A DNA stretch of 64,000 nucleotides, taken from the NCBI RefSeq assembly GCF_052156635.1, contig NZ_JBQKUO010000002.1, positions 124,001 to 188,000 of the forward strand, in the 5' to 3' direction. The notes under the pieces were generated by a model, which was given only the letters and a program-made list of their open reading frames with translations, searched no databases and had not been told where the DNA came from. The stretch comes from Nitrospina sp052156635 (GTDB lineage Bacteria; Nitrospinota; Nitrospinia; Nitrospinales; Nitrospinaceae). How positions within the stretch are numbered: position 1 is the stretch's first letter; each line of letters begins with the position of its first letter. Positions 23,764 to 32,296 of this stretch are shown here, piece after piece. Position numbers and translations under genes: made by a program.

Positions 23764-24879
23764 TCAGTGTGAAAGTGCGGTTTCGTTTCCGAGGGGATCC
23801 AGGGAAATCCGATTCAGCCGGTCGTTGAGGGCATCCAGATCGAAACGTGGCGGGTTTTTCAACTGCGCCCGTTTTTTAATATCTCCAAAGGCCCATTTCA
23901 GAAGAAGGTCCGAGTAACACAGCCAACGCGTCCGCCGCAGAATGCGGCGTACCGTGGACCGCGAGATTTTAACCGGATCGTCGGAGTTGAGCAACGACTG
24001 GTTGTTGTGGAGAACAGCGACGGTCTCCATCGCCATCCATAACGGCCAGATGCAGAACAGCCGGATACGCGTCTGGTTTCGGGGAATGGCCAGAGTGAAT
24101 CGCAGGGCATCCTCCAGGTGGCCCAGGGTTTTGTGTAGAAGGCGTTCCATTACTTCGAGATTCTGATTGATGGACGTGCCGGCGTTGAACTCCTCCACCG
24201 TCAGCCCCTGCCCGGTGATATAAGAACGCGGGATGTACGACCAGCCGCGGCCACGATCCACAATGATGTCCTTTGAGATATTCGTCATCTGCAAACCCAG
24301 TCCAAAGGAAACCGCGGTACGCTGCATGGTCTCCCTGGATTTTGGCGACAGGTTCGGGATCTCCTGGAAGAACAGGTTGCACAGCATTTCGCCCACCAAT
24401 CCGGCGACAAAGTAGCAGTATTCTTCCAGCTCGTGTTCGTCTTCAAGCAGGGTGATTTCGTTGAACGAGAATTTCTGCTGGAAGTAGGCCATGCCCCGTG
24501 CCATGCGCGAGACCGAGGGTACGATCTGTTCCTGATGGTTCACGGGTAGAGAGTCGAACACGTTGAACACGCGCGGCGTATTGAGCAGCAGGTCGAGATC
24601 GTTTTCCGAGCCGTCCACGGCGCGGCAATCCTCCACCCAGCCATCCAAATTCCGGGCACGGTGGTCCGGGTCCTCAATGATTTGCGAGAACTCCTGCAGG
24701 AGGCGGATTTTGATCTTGGGATCGAGCTCCGCTGCGTCTTCCACGGTATCGACGATGCGGCAGAACAGGTAGGCGGTCAGGATACTGCGGTGCAGGTCAT
24801 CCTTGAGAACGGTGATATTGAGAGCGAAGGTGCGGCTGACCTTCGGCAACATCTGTTTGCAATATTCCCAATCCTGCAT
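23764..24879 (-). CDS. squalene synthase-like (farnesyl-diphosphate farnesyltransferase family)
   Basis: 371 aa, all-alpha trans-isoprenyl head-to-head synthase. Motifs: SRTFALNI (13-22), first aspartate-rich DTVED (44-48), EYCYFVAGLVGEMLC (153-167) and second aspartate-rich DIIVD (204-208) with RGWSYIP. The DxxxD second motif and AGLVG segment resemble eukaryote-type squalene synthases more than the HpnC/HpnD pair, though no C-terminal membrane anchor is seen. Expected reaction: two farnesyl-PP to presqualene-PP/squalene, for hopanoids or sterols. It lies 61 bp downstream of ispH on the same strand, a sensible isoprenoid pairing. No cyclase is in the window. Confidence 0.85.
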   Translation of the reverse strand: MQDWEYCKQMLPKVSRTFALNITVLKDDLHRSILTAYLFCRIVDTVEDAAELDPKIKIRLLQEFSQIIEDPDHRARNLDGWVEDCRAVDGSENDLDLLLNTPRVFNVFDSLPVNHQEQIVPSVSRMARGMAYFQQKFSFNEITLLEDEHELEEYCYFVAGLVGEMLCNLFFQEIPNLSPKSRETMQRTAVSFGLGLQMTNISKDIIVDRGRGWSYIPRSYITGQGLTVEEFNAGTSINQNLEVMERLLHKTLGHLEDALRFTLAIPRNQTRIRLFCIWPLWMAMETVAVLHNNQSLLNSDDPVKISRSTVRRILRRTRWLCYSDLLLKWAFGDIKKRAQLKNPPRFDLDALNDRLNRISLDPLGNETALSH

Positions 24880-24940
24880 TGTGTATCCAAAGTACGGGAC
24901 CCGTCATGTGGGGTGACCCTCCGGAATGAAGTCAAAAGGC

Positions 24941-25822
24941 CTAATGTGTGGCCTGTGACATTTCTTCCATTTCCTGCGCGATTTTCAAAATGGCAGTGTG
25001 GACTTCGTTGATCACGTATTCCGGGGTGCTGGTTCCGGCGGTGATGCCCACGTGTTTTTTATTGGTGAACCAGCTTCGGTCCAACTGGGTGGCGGCTTCA
25101 ATGTGATGCGCTTCCACATCTTTCTCGTCGCACACCTGAACCAGCTTTTTGGTGTTGGAGGAATTGTAACCGCCGATGACGATCATCAGGTCCACCTGGT
25201 CGGCCAGGTCGCGCACCGCAATCTGCCGGTCGCGGGTCGGCTGGCAGATGGTGTTGACGAAGGCGACGTCTTCCACGCAGTCCATCTCGCGGATTTTACG
25301 CACCAGATTTTCCACCTTTTCCATCTGCTGGGTGGTCTGGCTGACGATGCCGAACCGTTTGGTGGGCGCGGCACGCAGTTTCTCGAGATCTTCTTCGTTG
25401 TTGATGACAATGTAGTCGTCCAAATCGCCGACGATGCCCTTCACTTCCACGTGCTCTTCCTGCCCGATGACGACGGGGAAGTAGTTCTGCTCGACCATGC
25501 TCTTGACGGTTTTGTGCACGCGCATGACGAGGGGGCAACTGGCGTCGTAAACGATGTGCCCGGCTTCCACCAGCGCCTCTTTCATTTTTTCGGCGGCGCC
25601 GTGGGCGGTGATCATGACTTTTTTGGTTTTGATTTTATCGAGATCATCGATGCCGTTGACCAGATCGACACCGTTGCGTTTCAACGATTCATTCACCTGA
25701 CGGTTGTGGACCAGCTGACCCACGATGGTGAGGTCGGATTTGAACTGAGGTTCCATCGCCAGATTGATGGCGTCCTTGACGCCGAAACAGGTGCCGAGCG
25801 CACTTGCGAGGGATACTTTCAT
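24941..25822 (-). CDS. ispH: 4-hydroxy-3-methylbut-2-enyl diphosphate reductase
   Basis: 293 aa, last enzyme of the MEP isoprenoid pathway: makes IPP and DMAPP from HMBPP using a 4Fe-4S cluster. Cluster cysteines are Cys12 (GTCFGV), Cys96 (ASCPLV) and Cys193 (TICQPT); His74 (AHG) and TAGTSTPE near the C-terminus complete the active site. The N-terminal TCFGV replaces the more common FCxGV. AAGGACGG precedes the ATG. Downstream is the squalene-synthase-like gene. Confidence 0.95.
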   Translation of the reverse strand: MKVSLASALGTCFGVKDAINLAMEPQFKSDLTIVGQLVHNRQVNESLKRNGVDLVNGIDDLDKIKTKKVMITAHGAAEKMKEALVEAGHIVYDASCPLVMRVHKTVKSMVEQNYFPVVIGQEEHVEVKGIVGDLDDYIVINNEEDLEKLRAAPTKRFGIVSQTTQQMEKVENLVRKIREMDCVEDVAFVNTICQPTRDRQIAVRDLADQVDLMIVIGGYNSSNTKKLVQVCDEKDVEAHHIEAATQLDRSWFTNKKHVGITAGTSTPEYVINEVHTAILKIAQEMEEMSQATH

Positions 25823-25911
25823 CGTCCGTCCTTATTCTGGAAATGTGGAGTGAATACCCGGAAGTGGGTTTTTCGTTAACGGTTTAAGTTCAAAATCATA
25901 ACAGAATGCAG

Positions 25912-25949
25912 GCAGTATGGGAATAAAAAACCGTTTTTCCCATAACTGC
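25912..25949. terminator. hairpin after sdhB, possible terminator
   Basis: GCAGTATGGGAA (25912-25923) pairs with TTCCCAT-ACTGC (25937-25949) with one bulged A; the loop is A/T-rich. It lies 5 nt past the sdhB stop on the minus strand. The T-run is inside the loop rather than after the stem, so termination efficiency is uncertain. Confidence 0.45.
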
Positions 25950-25953
25950 GGAA

Positions 25954-26706
25954 TCACTTGAAAATGAGGTTTTTGACCAGCTGCCAGGTGGTCTGGCGGC
26001 CGATTTCAGCGATGCTTTCGGTCAATGGGATGTTTTTGGGGCAGACTTCCACACAGACCTGCGCGTTGCCGCAATCGGCGATGCCGCCCTGGCCCATCAC
26101 CGCTTCCAGACGCTCCTCCTTTTCCATTGCGCCGGTGGGGTGCATGTTGAACAGCCGAACCTGGCTGAAGGTGGAGGCACCCAGAAAGTCGTTGTCCAGC
26201 GCGAACTGCGGACAGGCCTCCAGGCAGCAACCGCAGGTCATGCACTCGGAGAGCGCGTAGGCGGCGTTGCGCCGTTTTTCGGAAATTATCGGGCCTTCAC
26301 CGATGTCGTGGCTGCCGTCGATGGTGATCCAGGCGTGGACTTTTTTCAGGTTCTCGAACATGCGGGTGCGGTCCACCGCGAGGTCCCGCACTACCGGGAA
26401 CTTTTTCATCGGTTCCAGCACGATGGGTTTTTCCAACTGGTGCACCAGTGCCGTGCAGGACTGGCGGACGCGGCCGTTGATGTTCATGGTGCAGGAGCCG
26501 CACACTTCCTCCAGGCAGTTGCACTCCCAGACCACAGGCGTCACGGTTTGACCGTCGGCGGTGACCGGGTTTTTCTGGATGTCCATCAGACAGGAAATCA
26601 CGTTGGCGTTTTCCCGGTCAGGCACCTCAAATTCCTGCCAGTACGGTTTGGAATCCGGGGTGTCCTGCCGCTTGATTTTCAGTCGAACTTTTTTCTGGTC
26701 GCTCAT
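25954..26706 (-). CDS. sdhB: succinate dehydrogenase/fumarate reductase iron-sulfur subunit
   Basis: 250 aa. All three cluster motifs are readable: 2Fe-2S CNCLEEVCGSC with a later Cys, 4Fe-4S CMTCGCCLEACP, and 3Fe-4S CGNAQVCVEVCPKN. It wires electrons from the FAD subunit to the membrane quinone site. The frame is open to 27282 but that part lies within sdhA; ATG 26706 (MSDQKKVRLKIK) is the true start, 11 bp after the sdhA stop. It is the last gene of the C-A-B operon. Confidence 0.96.
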   Translation of the reverse strand: MSDQKKVRLKIKRQDTPDSKPYWQEFEVPDRENANVISCLMDIQKNPVTADGQTVTPVVWECNCLEEVCGSCTMNINGRVRQSCTALVHQLEKPIVLEPMKKFPVVRDLAVDRTRMFENLKKVHAWITIDGSHDIGEGPIISEKRRNAAYALSECMTCGCCLEACPQFALDNDFLGASTFSQVRLFNMHPTGAMEKEERLEAVMGQGGIADCGNAQVCVEVCPKNIPLTESIAEIGRQTTWQLVKNLIFK

Positions 26707-26717
26707 GTCCTGCCGCC

Positions 26718-28658
26718 TCACTCGTATTTGCGCGGACGCGGGGTGATCTGCGATGTGTCCACGTCCTCGTAATGGATTGCGGGCTCCCCGTCCTTGTATT
26801 CCGCGATGGTGGTTTTCAGCCATTCCCGGTTGTTCGCCTCGAAACGTTTCATGTATTCCAGGTGTCCGGATCGGAACTCGCTTTCGTCCACCTCCCCGTA
26901 CTGGCTTTTTTCCAGGTAATCGACGTATTCGTGCGGATCGAAATTGTCCGGCTGTGTCAGGTCGAATTCCGGCTTGTAATGGGCGCCGCGGAATTCGTTG
27001 CGCCTGAGCGCGCCGATGGTGATGATCTTCGCCAGGTGGATCATGCAGTGCAACTGGTTGATGAAGCTCGGCGCCGGGTTGGACCAGTGGGTGGTGTCCA
27101 GGCACTTCACGTCGCGGAACCGTGTCTGGATGTCGTGGATCAGGGTCAATGCCTTTTCCAGCTTCGGGTTCTCCCGTACGATCAAAACATTTTTCATCAG
27201 GATGTCGCCCAGTTCTTTTTGCAGGACATGCGGGTTTTCCTTGCCGTTCATGCGTTTGATGTCTTCGAATCGCGATTCCCATTGTTTGCGCGCGTCTTCG
27301 AATACCTGCGACGACACATCCTCGTGGTGCATGTCGAGGTTTTTGCTGTACTGGATCATGCCCGGACCCATCATGAGCCCCGTGTAGATACAGCTCAATA
27401 AAGAGTTCGCACCCAGCCGGTTGGCACCGTGGAACTGGTAATCCGCTTCGCCTGCGGCATACAGGCCGCGGATGTTGGTCATCTGGTTGCGCGGTGACCG
27501 GTGGTCGATGAGCCCGTGTGCCTCGCTTTCGTAATCCGTCCAGATGCCGCCCATTGAGTAATGCACGGCAGGAAAAATTTTCATCGGCACCTTGTGCGGG
27601 TCGTCGCCGGTGAACTTTTCGTAGATTTCAAGAATGCCGCCCAGGCGCTCGTTGAGGTAGTCCTCGGTATGATGGGTGAGGTCCAGATACACCATCTGCT
27701 CGCCGCCGACGCCCAGCCCCTGGTTGATGCAGACGTCGTAGATCTCGCGCGACGCCACATCGCGCGGCACCAGGTTGCCGAACAGGGGATGGTTTTCCTC
27801 GAGGAAGTAGTACCGTTCCGCCTCCGGGATGTCGAGCGGGTTGCGGTCGTCACCCGCCTTGCGCGGCACCCAGATGCGACCGCCCTCGCCACGCGCCGAC
27901 TCGCTCATCAGCCGCAGCTTGTCCTGCCCCGGGATGGCGGTGGGGTGGATCTGGATGAATTCGCCGTTGGCGTAGCGCGCTCCCTGCAGGTAGGCGGACA
28001 TCGCCGCCGCGCCGTTGCACACGGTGGAGCCGGTGGCCTTGCCGTACACCTGTGTCGGCCCGCCGGTGGCCAGCACGACGCCGTCGCCTGCCAGGGTGAA
28101 GATCTCGCCCGTGTGCAGGTCGTGGATCACCGCACCGCGGCAGGTGCCGGTCTCATCGATCACCGCTCCCAGGTATTCGTGCCATTCGAGTTTGGTCACC
28201 TGCCCGTCGGACTCGTACCGTCGTACCTGCTCGTCCAGGGCGTACAGGAGTTGCTGTCCCGTGGTGGAGCCGGAAAACGCGGTGCGGTTGTACAGCGTGC
28301 CGCCGAAGCGGCGGAAATCCAGGTGGCCTTCCGGCGTGCGGTTGAAGGTGACGCCCATGCGGTCCATCAGGTGAATGATGGCCGGGGCCTGGAAACACAT
28401 GTCGCGCACCAGCGGCTGGTGGGCAAGGAAATCGCCGCCTTTGACCGTGTCGTAGAAATGGATGTCCGGCGAATCGCCTTCTCCCTTGGAATTGATGGCG
28501 GCGTTGATGCCGCCCTGCGCACACACCGAGTGGGACCGCTTGACCGGCTGGTAGGAAACCAGCAATACCTGGGCGTTGTTCTCGCACAGCTTCATGGTGA
28601 GAGACAGGCCCGCAAGGCCCCCGCCAATGACGATGAATTTGGGTTGACGCTTGGGCAT
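26718..28658 (-). CDS. sdhA: succinate dehydrogenase/fumarate reductase flavoprotein subunit
   Basis: 646 aa. FAD-binding GGGLAGLSLTMKL at the start, SHSVCAQGGINAA carrying the His that covalently holds FAD, HPTAIPG and the C-terminal RNQMTNIRGLYAAGE. PVKRSHSVCAQGGIN is typical of the Bacillus/Wolinella (type B) group. Interconverts succinate and fumarate at the cytoplasmic face. The ATG at 28658 overlaps the sdhC stop (TGATG); a GTG at 28661 is an alternative. In a reductive TCA organism it may run as fumarate reductase; that is inference. Confidence 0.96.
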   Translation of the reverse strand: MPKRQPKFIVIGGGLAGLSLTMKLCENNAQVLLVSYQPVKRSHSVCAQGGINAAINSKGEGDSPDIHFYDTVKGGDFLAHQPLVRDMCFQAPAIIHLMDRMGVTFNRTPEGHLDFRRFGGTLYNRTAFSGSTTGQQLLYALDEQVRRYESDGQVTKLEWHEYLGAVIDETGTCRGAVIHDLHTGEIFTLAGDGVVLATGGPTQVYGKATGSTVCNGAAAMSAYLQGARYANGEFIQIHPTAIPGQDKLRLMSESARGEGGRIWVPRKAGDDRNPLDIPEAERYYFLEENHPLFGNLVPRDVASREIYDVCINQGLGVGGEQMVYLDLTHHTEDYLNERLGGILEIYEKFTGDDPHKVPMKIFPAVHYSMGGIWTDYESEAHGLIDHRSPRNQMTNIRGLYAAGEADYQFHGANRLGANSLLSCIYTGLMMGPGMIQYSKNLDMHHEDVSSQVFEDARKQWESRFEDIKRMNGKENPHVLQKELGDILMKNVLIVRENPKLEKALTLIHDIQTRFRDVKCLDTTHWSNPAPSFINQLHCMIHLAKIITIGALRRNEFRGAHYKPEFDLTQPDNFDPHEYVDYLEKSQYGEVDESEFRSGHLEYMKRFEANNREWLKTTIAEYKDGEPAIHYEDVDTSQITPRPRKYE

Positions 28659-29341
28659 CACAGGCCTCCCACTTTGGTGGGCTCCACCGGAACCGGGTTC
28701 AGTGAAAACTCAACCACGGTGGCGAGGCCCAGTACCGTCAGCCCCAGTCCGATCAGGATAAACGCGATTCCCGCGTTTCTCTGCGCCCTGGGTCCGACGA
28801 TGATGCCCCACGAAATGCAGAATCCCCACAACCCGTTGCCGAAATGAAACGTCGCCGCGACGATGCCGATGAGGTAAATGATGCGCCCCGTCCAGGTCTG
28901 GAATTCGTCGTTCATCACGCCGATCAGAAACGGGGCCGCCTGGAACTCGTGGTGTCCGTACCAAAGCTTCGGCACGACAGTGGTGCTCATGTGGTAAACC
29001 AGGAAAACAAACACAATGGCACCGGTCAGCCGTTGCATCGTGTACATCCAGTTGCGCGGGTAACGGTATCGAATGAAGTTGTACTTCGCAATGGAGGTCA
29101 GGTAGAAACCCATCACCGAATGAAACAGGATGGGAATGTACAGCACGAAGATTTCGATCCAGATCAGAAACGGCAGGTTATTGATGACGTCGATGCTGAG
29201 CTGGTAGGGGAACACGCCGACGGTGCGCAGGCTGTTGACCGCGAGATGGAAGACCAGAAAGATGCCGATGGGGATGAGACCGGTCAGGGAGTGGATTTTT
29301 AGAAGAAGAAAATGCGCCTGGTCTCGCTGGATCGCGCCCAT
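28658..29341 (-). CDS. sdhC: succinate dehydrogenase/fumarate reductase cytochrome b subunit
   Basis: 227 aa with five transmembrane helices. Heme-ligand candidates are histidines in KIHSLTG, VFHLAVNS, LFHSVMGF, LVYHMS and ATFHFGNGLWGF, consistent with the two-heme type B subunit of Bacillus and Wolinella; no separate SdhD is needed. It anchors SdhAB and handles quinone. ATG 29341 is preferred (GGACGAGACC precedes it) over a GTG 12 nt upstream. First gene of the C-A-B operon; its stop overlaps the sdhA start. Confidence 0.93.
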   Translation of the reverse strand: MGAIQRDQAHFLLLKIHSLTGLIPIGIFLVFHLAVNSLRTVGVFPYQLSIDVINNLPFLIWIEIFVLYIPILFHSVMGFYLTSIAKYNFIRYRYPRNWMYTMQRLTGAIVFVFLVYHMSTTVVPKLWYGHHEFQAAPFLIGVMNDEFQTWTGRIIYLIGIVAATFHFGNGLWGFCISWGIIVGPRAQRNAGIAFILIGLGLTVLGLATVVEFSLNPVPVEPTKVGGL

Positions 29342-29446
29342 GGTCTCGTCCACGTGAAGAAGATTGGAACCGCCGCGCTCTTACTTGGATTGCCGACCCA
29401 AGGGACGCACCGGGCGGATGACAGGGTGCGCTCCTTCCGGCAAACG

Positions 29447-29472
29447 GACCCGTAAAACGGGTCTGTATTTTT
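29447..29472. terminator. hairpin upstream of sdhC
   Basis: GACCCGT (29447-29453), AAA loop, ACGGGTC (29457-29463): a perfect 7-bp stem followed on the plus strand by TGTATTTTTC. On the minus strand, where it would end the zinc-ribbon transcript, no T-run follows, so its use is unclear. Confidence 0.35.
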
Positions 29473-29560
29473 CATTTTACGCGATTGAGCTGTGCAGGGG
29501 AACGATTTAATTACGCCGCTTTCGACGCATCATAAACAGGCTGGGGAAAACAGGGTGGGT

Positions 29561-29833
29561 TCAGAAATCGTATTCGAGGAGCGGCCGGTGTTTGTAATCG
29601 GGGTCAACCGGTTTGTCGTTGCGGGTGATCATGAGCTTCTTCGGCTCTTCGACGAAAAGATCGACGAATCCGCACTTGCCGCACACGCGGGGCTGAAGCG
29701 GCACTTTCTTCTCGATGCCGTGGTCCTTGCGCACGACCATGATGAGTTCCAGGTCCCGGCTCGTACGAAGACCGATGTCTCCCTTCAGGATACTCTCCTC
29801 ACCACATTTGGAACATGCGTTGGGATCACTCAT
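29561..29833 (-). CDS. small zinc-ribbon protein
   Basis: 90 aa, cytosolic. Two CxxC knuckles, CSKC (residues 7-10) and CGKC (about 51-54), frame a beta-strand-rich segment and should bind one zinc. No other domain is present. Such ribbons serve as nucleic-acid- or protein-binding modules; the partner is unknown. The ATG has a strong AGGAGGGG ribosome-binding site. It lies downstream of the HU gene (127-bp gap) on the same strand. A GGGGAGG/CCTCCCC hairpin sits in the gap without a T-run. Confidence 0.7.
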   Translation of the reverse strand: MSDPNACSKCGEESILKGDIGLRTSRDLELIMVVRKDHGIEKKVPLQPRVCGKCGFVDLFVEEPKKLMITRNDKPVDPDYKHRPLLEYDF

Positions 29834-29960
29834 GCCGGGCCCCTCCTGTGAAAGGTCGATGGATGAGGGGAGGAAAACCTCCCCCTGCCATCAGGTCAGC
29901 CGCCATTATAGCACAAGGGTGAATGGGCGTTAAGGGATTCCCACTCAAGGCGTTTTTGCA

Positions 29961-30302
29961 TTACGGACGTTGTACGTACAGCGGAGCTGATTCCACGAAC
30001 ACGCGGGCGATCGGCACTTCCTTGCCTTCACGGTTGATGAGTGTGTTGAGTTCCTTGCTGGCATGGAACACCGGTTTCTTGCGTGCCGGAATTTCGATGG
30101 GCTCGCCGGTCACCGGTTTTTTGCCGATGCGGGCCGGGTATTCGCGCACCCGGAAGGAACCGAATCCCTGGATCACCACGCGTCCTTCTTTCTCCAGGTT
30201 GGACATGATGCCTTCCACAAACGTGAGCAGAATGCGGTCGGCTTCCTGCTTGGAAATGTCCAGTTTTTGAGCTAACTTGTTGGCCAGATCGGATCGAATC
30301 AT
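29961..30302 (-). CDS. HU/IHF-family DNA-binding protein with C-terminal extension
   Basis: 113 aa. The first 90 residues are a standard HU fold: MIRSDLANKLAQKLDISKQ, VIQGFGSF, the beta-arm RIGKKPVTGEPIEIPARKKPVF with its intercalating proline, and KELNTLIN. About 23 extra residues follow (from REGKEV), which HU and IHF normally lack. The family bends and packages DNA. A GGGGGG-rich ribosome-binding site precedes the ATG. The gene is divergent from a 2-hydroxyacid dehydrogenase. HU versus IHF subtype cannot be settled. Confidence 0.92.
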   Translation of the reverse strand: MIRSDLANKLAQKLDISKQEADRILLTFVEGIMSNLEKEGRVVIQGFGSFRVREYPARIGKKPVTGEPIEIPARKKPVFHASKELNTLINREGKEVPIARVFVESAPLYVQRP

Positions 30303-30497
30303 TGCTACCCCCCATTGGTAAAAAGTTGGTTTCGCACTATGACTTCAAGAACCGTGCCAATGCAGTCTTAACGGCATAACCCCTTGATTTCTGAATGTTT
30401 TGAAAAAAGCCGTTTTAGCGAGGGGGTGATTTGTTTATCTTTTTTCATAAACCGGCTTGAAAGAAAGTGAACAGTTGATATCCGTTGAATTTGGCCT

Positions 30498-31427
30498 ATG
30501 AAGAACCTGTTGATTTACCTGACTCACCCGCATGTGGGGGTGTGGAACCTGCAGGACCGGCATGTTGAGCAATTAAGTGCACAGTTTCCGGGGTTTCGGA
30601 TTGTAAAATGCCTGCATTCAAAGGAATTTTTGGAAGGAATTTCCGAGGCGGACGCGGCGATCTGCTGGTATTTTCGCCGCGAATGGGTGGAGCGGGCCTC
30701 GCGCCTGCAATGGATTGCCACCCCTGCAGCCGGGAGTGACTGGATCGACCTCCCTGCTGACTCCAGCATCACCATCCACCACGGCGGCTTCCACGGATGG
30801 ATGATGGCGGAGAGCGTGCTGGGTGCGATGCTTTATTTCTGCAAGGCCTTCGAGGTGTCGCGCCGCTTCCAGAAACAGAAGAAGTGGGCGCGTATCAAAC
30901 TCTCCCAACAGATCACGTCCCTCTACCGGGCGCGGGTGACCATCCTCGGTTTCGGCCGGATCGGCCAGACCATAGGCCGGGTTGTGAAACCCTTCGGCAG
31001 CTTTGTGATGGGCGTGCGCCGGCGGGCGGATGCAAGGCCGGATTACTTTGATGAGGCCGACCGCATCGTTTCCGTCGATCGCCTCGACGAAGTCCTGCCG
31101 GAGACGGATCACCTTGTCCTCGTCCTGCCAGGGGGGAAGGAGACCGACGGACTGCTCACCGCCGACCATTTTGCCCGGCTCCCCGCCCACTGCCACCTGT
31201 ACAACGTGGGCCGGGGCAACCCCTACCGGGAAGAAGATCTGGTGTGGGCCCTCGAGACCCGGCAGATTGCCGGGGCTTACCTCGATGTGTTCGACGAGGA
31301 ACCCCTGCCAGAATCGTCGCCTCTCTGGGGCTTCGACAACGTCCTCATCCAGCCCCATCTGTCCGCAGCCTCGCCGCAGTACCTGGATCTTTTTATTCAG
31401 GAATTGGTTGAAAAATTAAAAAGGTGA
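30498..31427 (+). CDS. D-2-hydroxyacid dehydrogenase
   Basis: 309 aa, NAD(P)-dependent 2-hydroxyacid dehydrogenase family; the Rossmann motif GFGRIGQTIG begins at 151. Catalytic residues are placed as expected: Arg239 (NVGRGNP), Glu268 (FDEEPLP) and His287 (QPHLSA). The substrate-side domain (about 1-110 and the end) is closest to GhrA-like glyoxylate/hydroxypyruvate reductases by eye, but substrate is a guess. No clear ribosome-binding site stands before the ATG. Convergent with the unknown gene at 31464. Confidence 0.9.
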   Translation: MKNLLIYLTHPHVGVWNLQDRHVEQLSAQFPGFRIVKCLHSKEFLEGISEADAAICWYFRREWVERASRLQWIATPAAGSDWIDLPADSSITIHHGGFHGWMMAESVLGAMLYFCKAFEVSRRFQKQKKWARIKLSQQITSLYRARVTILGFGRIGQTIGRVVKPFGSFVMGVRRRADARPDYFDEADRIVSVDRLDEVLPETDHLVLVLPGGKETDGLLTADHFARLPAHCHLYNVGRGNPYREEDLVWALETRQIAGAYLDVFDEEPLPESSPLWGFDNVLIQPHLSAASPQYLDLFIQELVEKLKR

Positions 31428-31463
31428 ATGGACTCGTGGGCGGGCCGGTTTTTGTGGGGGAGG

Positions 31464-32168
31464 TCAGTCGCCCAGGAAGGGGTTGTTGATGCCGCTTTCC
31501 AGGTTCTCGGTGATGGCCTGGGTGCGCCAGATGATTTCGATGATCTCGAAGATGCGGTTGGCGATGGAATCGGCTTTCGAGCCGTATCGGGAAATGACCA
31601 CGCCGGCGTCGCCGATCAGCCCCCAGATGGGATCGAGGTTGACCGATTTTTTGTGCAAAATCTGCAGTGACCGTTGGATGCGGTTGATGAGCCGGGTCAT
31701 GTGGTTTTCGTCGAGGTAGTCGGAGCGAGACACGATGTGCCCCAAAAGCCGCAGGAGATTCTGCGTCTTGCGCAGGTCACCGTCGGAGAACTGGTAGGCG
31801 AAGCTCCGGCCGAATTTCTGCGCGTACTGGTCCTTGATCAACTGAAAGTCCAGTTTTTCCTGGACCATCTTGAGCTGGCGGAGTTTGCTGTTGGCGTAGT
31901 GGTTGAAGGCTTTGCTGATGTTGAGGACGTTTTCGTCCTTGTTGTTGACGTTCAGATCGGGAAACACGATTTTAAGGTCGTGCGCTTCGGAATACGCCTG
32001 CAATACGGCATAAGCCTTCAGCATGTCCGGATAATGCCCGTTGAAATCCGGATGCTTCTTCATTTTGAAGCGGTTGGCGCTTTCCCACTCCTGAAACTTG
32101 CCGATCAGCTTTTCCAGAGCGTCCACCGGGTTGTCCGGCAGGTTGTCCAGAAATTCGTCAGTAAACAT
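31464..32168 (-). CDS. conserved-looking protein of unknown function
   Basis: 234 aa, mostly alpha-helical and charged, no signal peptide or membrane helix. Segments such as ALEKLIGKFQEWESANRF, NHYANSKLRQLKMVQEKLDFQLIKD and LINRIQRSLQILHKK suggest a helical bundle. No family recognised. ATG 32168 with GGAG 6 nt before it is preferred to a GTG 12 nt upstream. A minus-strand TATAAT at 32231-32236 could be its -10 box, with a poor -35. A CCCCA/TGGGG hairpin directly precedes the ribosome-binding site. Runs in the same direction as gatA. Confidence 0.6.
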   Translation of the reverse strand: MFTDEFLDNLPDNPVDALEKLIGKFQEWESANRFKMKKHPDFNGHYPDMLKAYAVLQAYSEAHDLKIVFPDLNVNNKDENVLNISKAFNHYANSKLRQLKMVQEKLDFQLIKDQYAQKFGRSFAYQFSDGDLRKTQNLLRLLGHIVSRSDYLDENHMTRLINRIQRSLQILHKKSVNLDPIWGLIGDAGVVISRYGSKADSIANRIFEIIEIIWRTQAITENLESGINNPFLGD

Positions 32169-32296
32169 AATTTGCTCCACCCCAAATGGGGTATCGAACG
32201 TGAGGCCCCAATCCTCTATCGGTCATATAAATTATATACTTGAAAGCTTTTTGTCCGAAGAAAAATTGAGGACCGGGATATTCGGCACTTCTAAAA

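Noticed and set aside
25954..27282. 442-codon SdhB with a long N-terminal extension
   Set aside because: The extra 192 codons overlap sdhA in another frame; the canonical SdhB start is ATG 26706.
27561..28847. 428-codon plus-strand frame across sdhA
   Set aside because: Shadow of SdhA; no motif or ribosome-binding site.
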